This document shows, piece by piece, positions 5,908 through 15,168 of a DNA stretch of 38,910 nucleotides; the first letter of the stretch is position 1, and every line of letters begins with the position of its first letter. The translations under genes were made by a program, and so were the position numbers. A model generated the notes under the pieces. That model was not told the origin of the DNA, did not search any database, and was given only the letters and a program-made list of their open reading frames with translations. The DNA is from a virus. The stretch is from the IMG/VR virus record IMGVR_UViG_3300011114_000900, positions 1 to 38,910 of that record. One strand, 5' to 3'.

Positions 5908-8693
5908 CGCATTGCTCCGATCATTCTCGATGCGTTTTCCGACCAAACCGCGGGCAGGTCGTGCGCCCATGTCTTGCCGCTTGGATCACCGATATCAGGC
6001 TCATTCAGAACTGCGCCAATGGCGGCGGCACGACTCCTGGCGCCAGGAGTGTCCCTGGATCTGGTCATAATCCGCTGGAAGTATTCAGGGTCTAAGATGG
6101 CCCTGGAGATCCGATCGCGCATCTCTCCACGAGCAGTCTGTAGGGCATATGTCAGCGCACGGGATTCCGGGCTAAGAACGCCGACAACCACACGACCAGC
6201 TCGTCGGGCAAGCTCAAGACCAGCACCTCCGCCAACAGGCTCTGCACCCGTGGAAAGGCGCGCAACGTCAGGGAACATCGTCGCCGTGGCCTCGCCAACC
6301 AAACGCAGACGGGCGCCGAAATCAGGACCAAGCGATTTCGCCAACCATTGAGCCTGCTTAGGGTCCTCAAGCATCTTGCGGAGTTTATCTGTGTCAACAA
6401 TCCTGGCCGCGCCCTGTTCACCGGTTTTCGTGATGTCGTCGTAAACCCGCTTCCTCATCATCCCGCGGATCGCGTCTGCAACCCCGGCATTGCGGGGATC
6501 GAGCGCAAGACGGCGAAAGACTGCGTCAGCCTGCTCAATGCTCTTCTTCTCATAAAAACCATCGAACCAACTGCTGAGTGTCCCGTCAGCAGGGATGCCA
6601 ACTGCGCGCCGAATCTCCTGCAGCTGAGCCGCCGATCGAAGCTGGTTGCGCTCTGCCGGGGTGAAGAAGACAGTGATTGCCGAATCCGGAGCGTCAATCG
6701 CCCTTTCCAGAACACCCTGGCGGATCTTCCGCCCCATGCCGTAAGCCTTGGCAAGCTCAGACATCTGGAGCATGAGCATGCCGCGGACTTCTTCGCGCTC
6801 CCGGCCCTGCAAGTACGGCGCTACGGCACGCGCGGTGTCGGCATCGATGGATAGGTCGTCCAGGAACTCTTCCGCCGTCTCAGAGCGAGCGCGCTTTGGG
6901 CTGACGGTAAAGGCATCGGCAATTTTTGCTCTGCGGAACGTCGTTTTGAGGCGCGCCCAATCAGCATCGGCCCGCTCAAGATCGGCAACGGCCTGTTGCC
7001 CGCGACCTGTCTTCGCAAGAAGCGCATTGCGATCAGCGACAAGCCCTTCTTCGAGCCTGGCAAGCTGGTCAATCTCTCCGCTCCAATCTCCGCGATATGC
7101 CTTACGGATGGCAGTACGGAGATCCGAAATAGCTTTGCTATACTGGTCAAACGTGATTTCTTTCAGTTCTGTCTTGGCCGGGATGGATTCATAATCCAAC
7201 CCAAGTCCTCCAGGCGTTTCCCTATAGAGGGAGCGCACTGCCTCTCCAACCAACTTGCGGTTGTCTTCGGTCAACGACGGAAGAATGCGAGTGCGGAAAT
7301 CTGCGCTTAATTCATCAAGTACGTCGGCAGTCGAAGATGCCGGTTGCGTCGTCGCGGCGGCTTCTCCTGAGATCTGCTGGTAAACCTTCTTTACGGCATC
7401 CTGTTCAGATCTCTCTGCTGTCCTGATTGTCTGGGTAATCCGTTCTCCGAGGTCAGCGGCAGGTCGTGTCGGGGCGACGGCGCGCATCATCGCCTGCGTT
7501 TCTTCGATCCCAGGCGCCGCACGTTCAACGGCCTGGCCGATCGCTTGCATATCTGGTGCTGCTCCGCCAGCAGCCTCAGGGATCTCACGCTGGATGGTCC
7601 CGCCAGCGGCTTGTTCGCGAGCGACCGCCCGCTCCTGGAACTCTCTCTGCTTCGGCAAAGCAGCGGTGGAAGCAATCTTTTCTTCAGCGGACTTGAAGAA
7701 AGAGGCGAGCGATCGAGCAGTTGCGCTGTTGATGTTGTTCTGCTGGGCAAATGCCGGATCTGACATGACGGCAAAAACGTCACCGACCGTCAGCGTACCC
7801 TGTCCCAGAGATCCAGCGCGCGACCTGGCTTCCTGAACCGCAGCTTCAAATTGGCTTGGGTTTATGTCTCCGAGATTAGGCATACCCCTGACAGCCGCCG
7901 TCTTGAGTAACCTGTGGAGGGCGACACCCGCACCTTCACCAAGAGCTTGCGGCCATGACTCATTGAACGCGGCAACCTGTAATTCGGCGTCGGAAATGTC
8001 TGGAGGGATGATGCCCCTGGCCCGCCCCTGGCGAAGCCTGAGCATCTCAGCGGCAAATCGAGTTGCCCCGCCACCCGCGGCAGCCATGAGTGCCGGGAAC
8101 CTCAGAACAGGGATATTGGTCCGCAACGCCGCGCCGCCCATGCCCCCCAATGCGCCAGCAACTTCAGGCACGGCAGTCGGCAGGATTGATTGAATGTCCC
8201 GGCCCCTGGCTGCGAAATCCAAAGGCTTCATAAAGCCTTCAGGGTCGCGCACCGTCTGCCAATTGGCCTCGCCCTTCTTGCGATAGATGATCTCGCCCTT
8301 ATACGGACCCTCTGTCTGAAGCTGCTCAACCTCGAAGTCAGGGCCAAGCGCTGCCTTGTATCCCTGAAGGCGATTGAGTCCGTAAGCAGATTGATACCTG
8401 GCTTCTCCAGGAGCCTCGCCAACAGTGAGACCCTTTTCAAGCAATTGCGCTTGCCCAAGGGCAGTCTTACGCTCGCGTTCAGCCGCCAGCATGGCAGCCT
8501 CTTCACTCGGTCGCACATCGGCCCTCATCGGAGGCAGAATGGCCGCCTCACGACGAAGGGAAGCTGCCTTCTCAATATCTGCTTGCGGAGGTCCCTGCGG
8601 AGGTTGAGGCTCCTGGCTCACAAACTGAGCGAAGGGGTTTGCTTGCGAGTCCTGTACAAATTGAGCGAAGGGGTTCTGTTCAACCATTGTCAT
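5904..8693 (-). CDS. Large internal virion / DNA-ejection-type protein
   Basis: A 929-residue protein, the largest in the window. The N-terminus carries two copies of N-P-F-A-Q-F-V (about residues 7-13 and 19-25) in a disordered Q/P-rich leader. Such short motifs occur at the start of several large phage internal proteins. Residues 150-215 hold a glycine/alanine-rich hydrophobic stretch that could insert in a membrane. The remainder is long charged helices with many arginines and glutamates. No lysozyme or transglycosylase motif is evident. Its place after two other Q/A-rich proteins and the nozzle gene matches the ejection-protein cluster of podoviruses (T7 gp14-16 or P22 gp7/16/20 by position, not by visible sequence). 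Confidence 0.6.
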   Translation of the reverse strand: MTMVEQNPFAQFVQDSQANPFAQFVSQEPQPPQGPPQADIEKAASLRREAAILPPMRADVRPSEEAAMLAAERERKTALGQAQLLEKGLTVGEAPGEARYQSAYGLNRLQGYKAALGPDFEVEQLQTEGPYKGEIIYRKKGEANWQTVRDPEGFMKPLDFAARGRDIQSILPTAVPEVAGALGGMGGAALRTNIPVLRFPALMAAAGGGATRFAAEMLRLRQGRARGIIPPDISDAELQVAAFNESWPQALGEGAGVALHRLLKTAAVRGMPNLGDINPSQFEAAVQEARSRAGSLGQGTLTVGDVFAVMSDPAFAQQNNINSATARSLASFFKSAEEKIASTAALPKQREFQERAVAREQAAGGTIQREIPEAAGGAAPDMQAIGQAVERAAPGIEETQAMMRAVAPTRPAADLGERITQTIRTAERSEQDAVKKVYQQISGEAAATTQPASSTADVLDELSADFRTRILPSLTEDNRKLVGEAVRSLYRETPGGLGLDYESIPAKTELKEITFDQYSKAISDLRTAIRKAYRGDWSGEIDQLARLEEGLVADRNALLAKTGRGQQAVADLERADADWARLKTTFRRAKIADAFTVSPKRARSETAEEFLDDLSIDADTARAVAPYLQGREREEVRGMLMLQMSELAKAYGMGRKIRQGVLERAIDAPDSAITVFFTPAERNQLRSAAQLQEIRRAVGIPADGTLSSWFDGFYEKKSIEQADAVFRRLALDPRNAGVADAIRGMMRKRVYDDITKTGEQGAARIVDTDKLRKMLEDPKQAQWLAKSLGPDFGARLRLVGEATATMFPDVARLSTGAEPVGGGAGLELARRAGRVVVGVLSPESRALTYALQTARGEMRDRISRAILDPEYFQRIMTRSRDTPGARSRAAAIGAVLNEPDIGDPSGKTWAHDLPAVWSENASRMIGAMR

Positions 8694-10351
8694 CCCCCGA
8701 GAGCGCGTTGCGCGGAACCAGGACCGAAGATCTGCTCAAACTGTTCCCTTGTCCCTCTCCCACTTCTCAGGAACTCAATGGCTTGCGGAGTCGGCTGCGG
8801 GAACTGACCTTGTGCTGGAGCCTGCTGGGATGCTGGTTGCGCGGGTGCTGCTGGTTTGCGGATGGGGACGGGTTCAGGATATCGCTGGTTGATCGGAGTA
8901 ATGCGCCGCCGCTTTGCATCAAGAGTATTTGAAATATACTCCTCAACTTGGTCCAGAGCAGCATTCACAGCCCTGGGATCGGTCAGCAGGTTTGCCCCTG
9001 CCTGTCCAACAATTTGAAGGGCCTGCTGGACGTCCTGGTTCGACAATCTGCCGCCAGGATCAAGAGACTTCGCAATCGTCGGACCAAGGATGAGCATGTT
9101 TGACTTGAAAGCCTGCGCCTGAGGGGAGTTGTCACGCTCCAGCCACGAGAACGCACTTTTTGTCCGATCACTGATCTGCGGATCCGCGAAGAACCTACGG
9201 TTAAATTCAGCCGCAAGTTGCTCCGTAGGGCGATCGAGGTTGATGCCGGTCAGAGCAGCAAACTGCGCCAGACCGCCGCTCAAGGCCTGAGAAAGAGATC
9301 CGGTGACACCCATGATCGACGCACCACGTTGCGCGACCTGACCGCGGATCCGATCCATCAAAGAGAAAGCGACATCTGCCCCAGCAAGCTGGTTTTCAAA
9401 GTTGGTGACCTCTTTCTCTCCAGCCCCAGGCTTCGTGCCTGTGAGTGCGCGGTCCTCTGCTGCCTTGGCCTCATCTGTCCGTCCAGAACGGACAAGAACA
9501 TTGTAATTGACCATCCACGGCATCAGCCTGCCGCCGCTTACGTTGGTGTAAATACCGGTGTTAGGGTCCTTCACAATATCTTCAGTCGCACCAGCCGTAG
9601 ACTTGGGCGCGGCAGGTTGCTTTATGGGCAATCCCGCTTGTCTTGCGTAGCTGACGGCTTCCTGCATCACTTGCGCCGAGTTCTTGTTGGGCGCATCAAA
9701 CTCGTTGATGGCTTCGAGCAAGGTTTCGCGCGCCGCGATGGGGTCTGCAAAGTTCTGAGCGGCCCGATCGATGCTCGTAAGCATGTCCCTGAATCGGCGA
9801 TCGCCACGAGAAGCCTGCGCCTCAACCAACCTCAGCATGTCCCTGGGCGTCAGTTCCTGGCCAGCAGTCCTCCGCTCAAGACCAGAGAGGGCATTTGCGA
9901 TATTGTATGCGCGCGTCAGATCCTGGCTCTGTGCCTGGCGCAATGCCGTCGCAAAATCCACTTGACCCGGCTTCTGGATCGTCTGAAGAGCCGCCGAGAT
10001 GATGTCACCAAACCCAGGGCGGGTCTGCGCCATCAACTGTTGCTCAAGGATGCGCGAAATGTTCGTCGCCCGCTGCCGAGCTTCGGACGACATGGTCGGC
10101 CGGGGGGCACCCTGCGCGCCGATGTTCGCAGCATCAGAGACCGCAGACTCAATTGCGGATACATCCGCGGGCGTAATGCCTGGCTGATTGACGGGCGGAG
10201 CTGGCGGCGGCGGAGGGGGAGGTTCCGGCATGGCAGTCGGCCCAGTCACCGGAGGTCCAGGGGGTGCGCCAGTCATCGGCAATCCAGACGGAGCCTGATA
10301 CGGGTCAACCGGAGGTCCGTAAGGCGCCCCGACCTGCATGTTGACTGCCAT
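8690..10351 (-). CDS. Internal virion-type protein with proline-rich N-terminus
   Basis: A 553-residue protein in an ATGA overlap with the gene after it. The first 60 residues are extremely proline/glycine-rich, with an unbroken run of eight prolines, and probably disordered. The rest is predicted mostly helical and rich in Q, A and R. A second proline/glutamine-rich linker lies near 495-530 before a short tail. It has no catalytic signature I recognise. Position between the 215-residue and 929-residue proteins suggests that the three form an ejection-protein set delivered with the DNA. Assignment is by context and composition only. Confidence 0.55.
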   Translation of the reverse strand: MAVNMQVGAPYGPPVDPYQAPSGLPMTGAPPGPPVTGPTAMPEPPPPPPPAPPVNQPGITPADVSAIESAVSDAANIGAQGAPRPTMSSEARQRATNISRILEQQLMAQTRPGFGDIISAALQTIQKPGQVDFATALRQAQSQDLTRAYNIANALSGLERRTAGQELTPRDMLRLVEAQASRGDRRFRDMLTSIDRAAQNFADPIAARETLLEAINEFDAPNKNSAQVMQEAVSYARQAGLPIKQPAAPKSTAGATEDIVKDPNTGIYTNVSGGRLMPWMVNYNVLVRSGRTDEAKAAEDRALTGTKPGAGEKEVTNFENQLAGADVAFSLMDRIRGQVAQRGASIMGVTGSLSQALSGGLAQFAALTGINLDRPTEQLAAEFNRRFFADPQISDRTKSAFSWLERDNSPQAQAFKSNMLILGPTIAKSLDPGGRLSNQDVQQALQIVGQAGANLLTDPRAVNAALDQVEEYISNTLDAKRRRITPINQRYPEPVPIRKPAAPAQPASQQAPAQGQFPQPTPQAIEFLRSGRGTREQFEQIFGPGSAQRALGG

Positions 10352-10353
10352 TG

Positions 10354-11001
10354 TCAGCCCCCAAACCGCTCAAAGCGATTGCGCTGGAAGATGTCTCCGA
10401 ACAGATCCTGTGGACGAGGTTCGTTCACGCTTCCCTGCACTGGACCCTGCGTCGCTTGGCCCATCAGGGGCAGTCTGCCAAGGATCTCACCAGCCCCGTA
10501 CAAGCCGCCAGCAAGACCGGACAATTGGGCCGCTCGCTGCTGCTGCCGCGCCCTGTTGGCAACATCATACCCCTGCATAGCGGTTCCGTAGGCCCCGGCA
10601 GCCCCAGACAACTGCGCCCGAGCAGCGGCATCAGCCTTCGCCTGCTCGTTCTGGCCCATCTCCGTGATCATCCTGGCTGCGGCCTCATCTCGGCGCGGGT
10701 TGCGCGCATAGAACGAGGTCCCGCCGCCAGCCTGAAAGCGGCGAGCCTGTCGCGCCTGTTGTCCGAGGTAGTCTCGCATGGCCTGCAACTGGGCCGTCCT
10801 GGACTGCTCCATTGCCTGCTGACGAGCCTGTTGGAACATGGGGCTCTGCGGGTTGGCAAGGGCCTCAGCGATCGCTGCCTGCCTCTGAGCCGCCTGGCGT
10901 ATGGCCTTCGACTCGCCGCCGCCGCCAAGTCCAAACATGGACCCGACGCTGGCCGCCGCGCCAGCCAAACCAAGTGCATCGCGAAGGAACTCGAATGCCA
11001 T
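10354..11001 (-). CDS. Small internal virion-type protein
   Basis: A 215-residue protein, first of the three putative ejection proteins. The N-terminus is a hydrophobic glycine-rich helix (L-G-L-A-G-A-A-A-S-V-G-S-M-F-G-L-G), a membrane-inserting pattern also seen in small ejection proteins. Then come long A/Q/R-rich helices and a glycine-rich C-terminal segment (G-L-A-G-G-L-Y-G-A-G). I place the start at the ATG at 11001, which shares one base with the nozzle stop; a GTG one codon upstream is the alternative. Role inferred from position and composition. Confidence 0.6.
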   Translation of the reverse strand: MAFEFLRDALGLAGAAASVGSMFGLGGGGESKAIRQAAQRQAAIAEALANPQSPMFQQARQQAMEQSRTAQLQAMRDYLGQQARQARRFQAGGGTSFYARNPRRDEAAARMITEMGQNEQAKADAAARAQLSGAAGAYGTAMQGYDVANRARQQQRAAQLSGLAGGLYGAGEILGRLPLMGQATQGPVQGSVNEPRPQDLFGDIFQRNRFERFGG

Positions 11002-13061
11002 CACCGTCTCCCAAGGATCTCTGCGTACACCGTGAACCCGGCGAGGACATCAGGTCCCGCCGTATCCTCCGTCGTGAACGACAACCGAAATGACTTCCCC
11101 CGCCAGCGGAGCGGAGTCTTCTGTCCCATCGTCTGGGCTGTACCGACCGGGACGGCTCCAATCGTAAAGATGCCGATCGGCCGCCCACCGATATCTTCGC
11201 GCGCCGTCACCGACACCGTATCGAGCGCGAGCATGTCGAAATCGCCCGTAGCCTCGATCCGATACACGACGTTACCGGCTACCTGGTAGTTGGGGATGAT
11301 GAAGTTCCCCATCTTGATGCGCGTGGTCTTGCGTGGCTCCTCAAGGGTCAGCCAGCCCGTGACATATTCTGTCGTATAAGTTGACCCGGCATCGGTGTAG
11401 GTGCCTTGGTCAAACGTATAGACCCGCCCCCCAGAGCCGCCGAGGATGAGGTCGGAGTTGTTCCTGACCGCCATCACACGCTGCGCGCCAATCTGACCGT
11501 CGAAATCAGCCCAACTGGCCCCGGCAAGAAGCCGCCCGTCATCAGCCAGGAAGTTCGCGTAATTGTAGACGTAGAGTTTGCTGGCAATCTTCAGGACGAT
11601 CCAGCTACGCCGAGGATAGTTGACCGCCTGAATGTCTGGCTCATTTGGATTTTGCCGCACGACATCACGAATAATGCCGCGCAGTGTGTTCTTGATCTGC
11701 TCAGACAGGTTCGACCGCTGAAGATTATTGGTGTTTATCAGAAGGCTAATGCTCAACAGCCCGTCATATCCTACGAACGACACATCGTTGCCGGTATTTA
11801 CGAATCCATCAGGGCTGACAAGACCCTGCGGGAACAGACCAGCAGGCGTCAGATCCGTGGGGTTTGTGCCGCGGTAGGCATAGACCGCGCGCTCCGAGCC
11901 GACGATGAGGTAATTCTGGAACGTCTCCAGAGCCTTCACGGTGTCGGCGCCGTCCTGCTGTGTGCCGATATTCAGCGTCCGTGCTTCCAGCGTCTCGGAA
12001 TCGACCGTGAAGTCCTGAATGTCATCCACGCCAGACGCCACGATCTCGCGCTTGTTTCGGGCATCGACCATCCAGGCGCGCCCGAAGTGGACATGGATGA
12101 ACGACGCGATCGGCATCGCAGACTTGTGCAGGGTGATCGTATCCCCCGCGACCATAGTCGGGATGCCAGGAGACAGGAACAGGCCGGAAGACGCTACCGA
12201 AGAGATGAACGTGGCGGCATTACGTGTCGTATTGTGGACGATATCCCCAGCCCTGGTCTCCGTCGTCAACCAGTTCGAGACGCGATCTGCGGACACGGAA
12301 ACGAATGTTCCCGATCCCGCAACCCCGGTCACGGTCGCCACGTTGTCAGGGACCCCATCGACATCGACCACGTTAAGCTCGATCGTGTCGTAGATCTTGT
12401 AGGCGTCTCCAACCGTAGGCTCCCCGCCGACACCACCGGTCGCCGTGCTTCCAAACCCGAGCGCTGCCGCGGACATCGGCGTGTGGCTGACCCTGGCCGA
12501 AGTAACAGCGGTTACAATGCCGTAGGAACCGCGTTTAGCGTTGAAGACGATGTCACCAGCCGTGACAAAGGTCGATGCCGTCCAGTCCACAATGTCTGGA
12601 TCTGTCAGGGCCGCGGCTGAGGTAGAGGCGCCGCAGAAACCCTGCTCCATGATCGGTTCAAGCTGCTCAAAGTCACCCGACACGCTACTGATGGCAACCT
12701 GGCGGTCGTAACCGTTCCAGAACACCAACTTGTTGCCGAACTGAATCGACCGCACTCGCGCGGCTGTCGTAAACGCATGAACCTGCGTCCACCCATTGTC
12801 GATCCGCCGGAAGATGATGCCTTCAGCCGAAGCGAACAGCGTTTCGTTGCCGTCGTTGTCCACGTATTCGTGCAGACCCGTGACCGTCCCCTTGGTCGGC
12901 AAGTCGCCGCTGACAGCAACATACCCAGGCCGCTTTTCCGCCCCGCCCGCGGCATTGATGAAGCGGTTGCGGAAGCGGATAGCGTAATCAACCGGGACTT
13001 CAGTCTCCGTGAAGTTGGTCGCAAGCCCGCGTTTGGCGATATCGTAGAACCGCTCGCCCAT
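11001..13061 (-). CDS. Tail nozzle / hub protein (T7 gp12 or P22 gp10-like role)
   Basis: A 686-residue beta-rich protein. The start contains the pattern F-R-N-R-F-I-N-A-A-G-G-A-E-K-R-P-G-Y, typical of podovirus tail hub or nozzle proteins that begin with an N-x-I-x-x-x-G-G-x-x-K-R-P-G type motif. The body shows repeated short beta units like V-F-W-N-G-Y-D-R and Y-A-Y-R-G-T-N, suggesting a beta-propeller. It lies directly after the adaptor gene (one-base overlap) and before the ejection-protein set, the usual podovirus order. It would close the portal channel and form the distal tail tube. Family placement is by motif and context. Confidence 0.7.
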   Translation of the reverse strand: MGERFYDIAKRGLATNFTETEVPVDYAIRFRNRFINAAGGAEKRPGYVAVSGDLPTKGTVTGLHEYVDNDGNETLFASAEGIIFRRIDNGWTQVHAFTTAARVRSIQFGNKLVFWNGYDRQVAISSVSGDFEQLEPIMEQGFCGASTSAAALTDPDIVDWTASTFVTAGDIVFNAKRGSYGIVTAVTSARVSHTPMSAAALGFGSTATGGVGGEPTVGDAYKIYDTIELNVVDVDGVPDNVATVTGVAGSGTFVSVSADRVSNWLTTETRAGDIVHNTTRNAATFISSVASSGLFLSPGIPTMVAGDTITLHKSAMPIASFIHVHFGRAWMVDARNKREIVASGVDDIQDFTVDSETLEARTLNIGTQQDGADTVKALETFQNYLIVGSERAVYAYRGTNPTDLTPAGLFPQGLVSPDGFVNTGNDVSFVGYDGLLSISLLINTNNLQRSNLSEQIKNTLRGIIRDVVRQNPNEPDIQAVNYPRRSWIVLKIASKLYVYNYANFLADDGRLLAGASWADFDGQIGAQRVMAVRNNSDLILGGSGGRVYTFDQGTYTDAGSTYTTEYVTGWLTLEEPRKTTRIKMGNFIIPNYQVAGNVVYRIEATGDFDMLALDTVSVTAREDIGGRPIGIFTIGAVPVGTAQTMGQKTPLRWRGKSFRLSFTTEDTAGPDVLAGFTVYAEILGRR

Positions 13062-13774
13062 CAGGTCCTCGTTGAGATCCCCGGCTGGAAGCGCGTGAAC
13101 TCTCCTGTCTTTGCGGTCTGTCGCCCAAGGCTGTTGTTCCGCAAGACGAAGAACTTGCCCTGCGCCGCCTTGTATTGATCCGTCTGCACCCCGCCCGACT
13201 CATCGAGGATCGCGGCGGCATGCAGACCAGCAACCATCACCCGCCCAGGGAACGGGACAACCACATTATCGTCATTCCCAGCCTCGTAGCGCGGGGGTAG
13301 GACCTGGAATCGTACATGGGCCGCATTGCCGTCATACGTCGTCCCAGGGCGCGGAAACAGGCCAAGGCGTGGGTTGCCGTCAGCATCTGTGCCGTCCACC
13401 GTATAGCGCGAGGGGGTTCCGATCGACTGCGTGCGCGTCAGCAGCCGGAACTCGTTCTTGTCTGCAATCGGCTCAAGGCTGGCGATCCGGCCGGATACAT
13501 AGACTTCCTGGATCGAATGGATGAACCGCTTGGCGGTAACCAGGGCCGTGGTCGAAATCGTGTAGACAGACTGCCCGCAGACCATCGTAACCGCAGCCGA
13601 AGCCTGGAGTTCATTCCAGGTGCCGTAGTCACACAGGTCCTCGATCGTGTCGTTGATGAGGTTGACGCAGTTCCGGGTGAACAGGTTGGCTGTCGTGGCC
13701 GTCACCCGCCGCACATTCATCCGGTCGCAAACCTCATTGACGATTTCCAGAACCGTCAGATACGGCGACGCCAT
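13061..13774 (-). CDS. Head-tail adaptor (T7 gp11-like)
   Basis: A 237-residue protein that I assign as the adaptor ring between portal and nozzle. The N-terminal half is helical, with V-L-E-I-V-N-E-V-C-D-R-M-N-V and a helix around I-N-D-T-I-E-D-L-C-D-Y-G-T-W. The C-terminal part is beta-rich, with P-S-R-Y-T-V-D-G-T and L-G-L-F-P-R-P, elements often seen in podovirus adaptor proteins. Its size and position immediately before the nozzle gene fit. Its TGA shares a base with the nozzle ATG. I see no catalytic motif. Confidence 0.7.
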   Translation of the reverse strand: MASPYLTVLEIVNEVCDRMNVRRVTATTANLFTRNCVNLINDTIEDLCDYGTWNELQASAAVTMVCGQSVYTISTTALVTAKRFIHSIQEVYVSGRIASLEPIADKNEFRLLTRTQSIGTPSRYTVDGTDADGNPRLGLFPRPGTTYDGNAAHVRFQVLPPRYEAGNDDNVVVPFPGRVMVAGLHAAAILDESGGVQTDQYKAAQGKFFVLRNNSLGRQTAKTGEFTRFQPGISTRT

Positions 13775-13783
13775 GCGTCATCC

Positions 13784-14389
13784 TCACGTATTCGTTGCCT
13801 TCAGGACGGCGAAACGGATCTGAACAGCCTCAGACAGCGTGCCAGCAGCCTGAAGATTGAACAGAGAAAGACGGGCAGAGTTAGCCCGCAGGTTCGAAAC
13901 CTGGACGACATACGCCCCGGCCGTCGCGGACGAGGAGATGTTCGTGATCACAGCGTCAGTCGCAGCAATCCTGGTGTTCTTCAGGGCAAACGTTATGGAA
14001 GCCTGTGCCGTCAGGGCGGCATTGGACATTGTGATCGTTCCGCACATCGCGTTCAGCGTAACGGCGGAGGTCTTTTCGCCCGTCTGCGTGACAGTGCCGC
14101 CAGCGGTGAACTCGATCTGCGTGAACTTGGCCGTTGTGGCGACCAGGTTTGTGATGTTGGCACTAGACGAGTTCAGGGTCGTGAATGTCCCCTGGGCAGC
14201 GCCAACGGTTGCCGCGGACAAGGCTGCCGCAGAAAACCCGCCTGCGAAACTGATCGGGCTATTGATGGTCTGCGATGCCGTCTCGGCAAGATTGAGGGCG
14301 CTATCGATCAGATTGGCAAAATCGCTTCCAGTCGGACTTTGGCCAGTCGCGAATGCTTGCTTGAGTGTAGCGCGATCCTGCTCAGACAT
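13784..14389 (-). CDS. Fibre-like structural protein with shared anchor motif
   Basis: A 201-residue protein. The first 35 residues (A-T-L-K-Q-A-F, S-P-T-G-S-D-F-A-N-L-I-D-S) match the anchor of the tail spike and tail fibre. A short helical/alanine segment follows. The C-terminal 110 residues form a beta domain containing G-T-V-T-Q-T-G-E-K-T-S-A-V-T-L-N and C-G-T-I-T-M, a fold recurrent in phage virion proteins. It likely sits on the tail or capsid surface and may connect longer fibres. It lies between the adaptor and a hypothetical gene; the start is the first ATG and overlaps the upstream stop by one base. Confidence 0.65.
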   Translation of the reverse strand: MSEQDRATLKQAFATGQSPTGSDFANLIDSALNLAETASQTINSPISFAGGFSAAALSAATVGAAQGTFTTLNSSSANITNLVATTAKFTQIEFTAGGTVTQTGEKTSAVTLNAMCGTITMSNAALTAQASITFALKNTRIAATDAVITNISSSATAGAYVVQVSNLRANSARLSLFNLQAAGTLSEAVQIRFAVLKATNT

Positions 14390-14823
14390 CAGTTCACCGG
14401 GGGCAGGGGTTGGTTGTCAGGGAAGACGATAAACGAGCATCCGATCTCCATGCGAGAGACGCTGCTCCCGACATAGAGGTTGTACCCAGGGAACGGTTTC
14501 AGAGGCGTCCGATAGCTTGGGTACACGATGAAGGACTCCTCGATGACCATAGTTCCAACCCCAAGCGCCCAGATCCCATCATTTTGATAGGCAGGGCGAG
14601 TCTTGCAGGCTGGCGGGCTTGCCTCATCAGGGCGGACAAATGGAAGGGATTTTGGGTCGTTCTCGGATGTGATGAACCACTGGGGGTCGATTGGCTCGTC
14701 CTGATCCTTGCGGACATACATCCCGTCCCAGCGACGGACAACCTGATCCGAATAGAGGACTTGGCCGGATTCGTCATCGACAACCAGCCACTTCCCTTTC
14801 CGGTATCGGTTGCGGTCATGCAT
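14389..14823 (-). CDS. Virion-module protein with degenerate zinc-ribbon-like N-terminus
   Basis: A 144-residue protein. The N-terminal 50 residues resemble a small phage zinc-ribbon family that reads roughly C-D-x-C-G, then W-D-G-L-x-V-C, then W-E-P-R-H-P-Q. Here the layout is kept (V-V-D-D-E-S-G, R-R-W-D-G-M-Y-V-R and D-E-P-I-D-P-Q) but the metal-binding cysteines are replaced by D, S and R. The C-terminal half has the beta-rich segments G-I-W-A-L-G-V-G-T-M-V-I-E-E-S-F and L-Y-V-G-S-S-V-S. It sits among structural genes and is probably a minor virion protein. The similarity is from memory and needs a profile search. Confidence 0.55.
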   Translation of the reverse strand: MHDRNRYRKGKWLVVDDESGQVLYSDQVVRRWDGMYVRKDQDEPIDPQWFITSENDPKSLPFVRPDEASPPACKTRPAYQNDGIWALGVGTMVIEESFIVYPSYRTPLKPFPGYNLYVGSSVSRMEIGCSFIVFPDNQPLPPVN

Positions 14824-15167
14824 CAGGCGACCCGCTCAGGACCGCTCTGAAGGGCCATGATCTCAAATGTAGCGGCACCACTCGAACGAACAGTAAACCG
14901 CCAGCATGATGCAGGGCCAGTGAATGTGGCTGCCGTGCCAGTTGAAAACGCCACACGTTCAGTCCAGTGCGCCGACGTAACTCCGGTCTGCAAAACTCGG
15001 TCAATGGTTGACGAAGCCGAGCATCCAGCCAGGAAACTGCCAGTGCCGGAAACGACACGGAAGTTGAAGCCATATTCCTGGGTTGAAACCCAAGTATCCG
15101 TTGGCCAGTAGATTACCGTACTGGCGGCGTCGGTCAGGCTAAATGACCAGTTTTTCGGCCTTGCCAT
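14823..15167 (-). CDS. Small beta-rich structural protein
   Basis: A 114-residue protein with almost continuous beta-strand character: W-S-F-S-L-T-D-A-A-S-T-V-I-Y-W, F-N-F-R-V-V-S-G-T-G and C-W-R-F-T-V-R-S-S-G. It has two isolated cysteines. I use the ATG at 15167 because it lies 1 bp after the triplicated gene's stop; the upstream in-frame start would overlap that gene and add a basic shadow. It has no recognised family. Location between two structural genes suggests a minor capsid or decoration role. Confidence 0.6.
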   Translation of the reverse strand: MARPKNWSFSLTDAASTVIYWPTDTWVSTQEYGFNFRVVSGTGSFLAGCSASSTIDRVLQTGVTSAHWTERVAFSTGTAATFTGPASCWRFTVRSSGAATFEIMALQSGPERVA

Positions 15168-15168
15168 G

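Noticed and set aside
9218-10591. 457-residue plus-strand frame
   Set aside because: Antisense to two well-packed internal virion genes; arginine-rich shadow composition.
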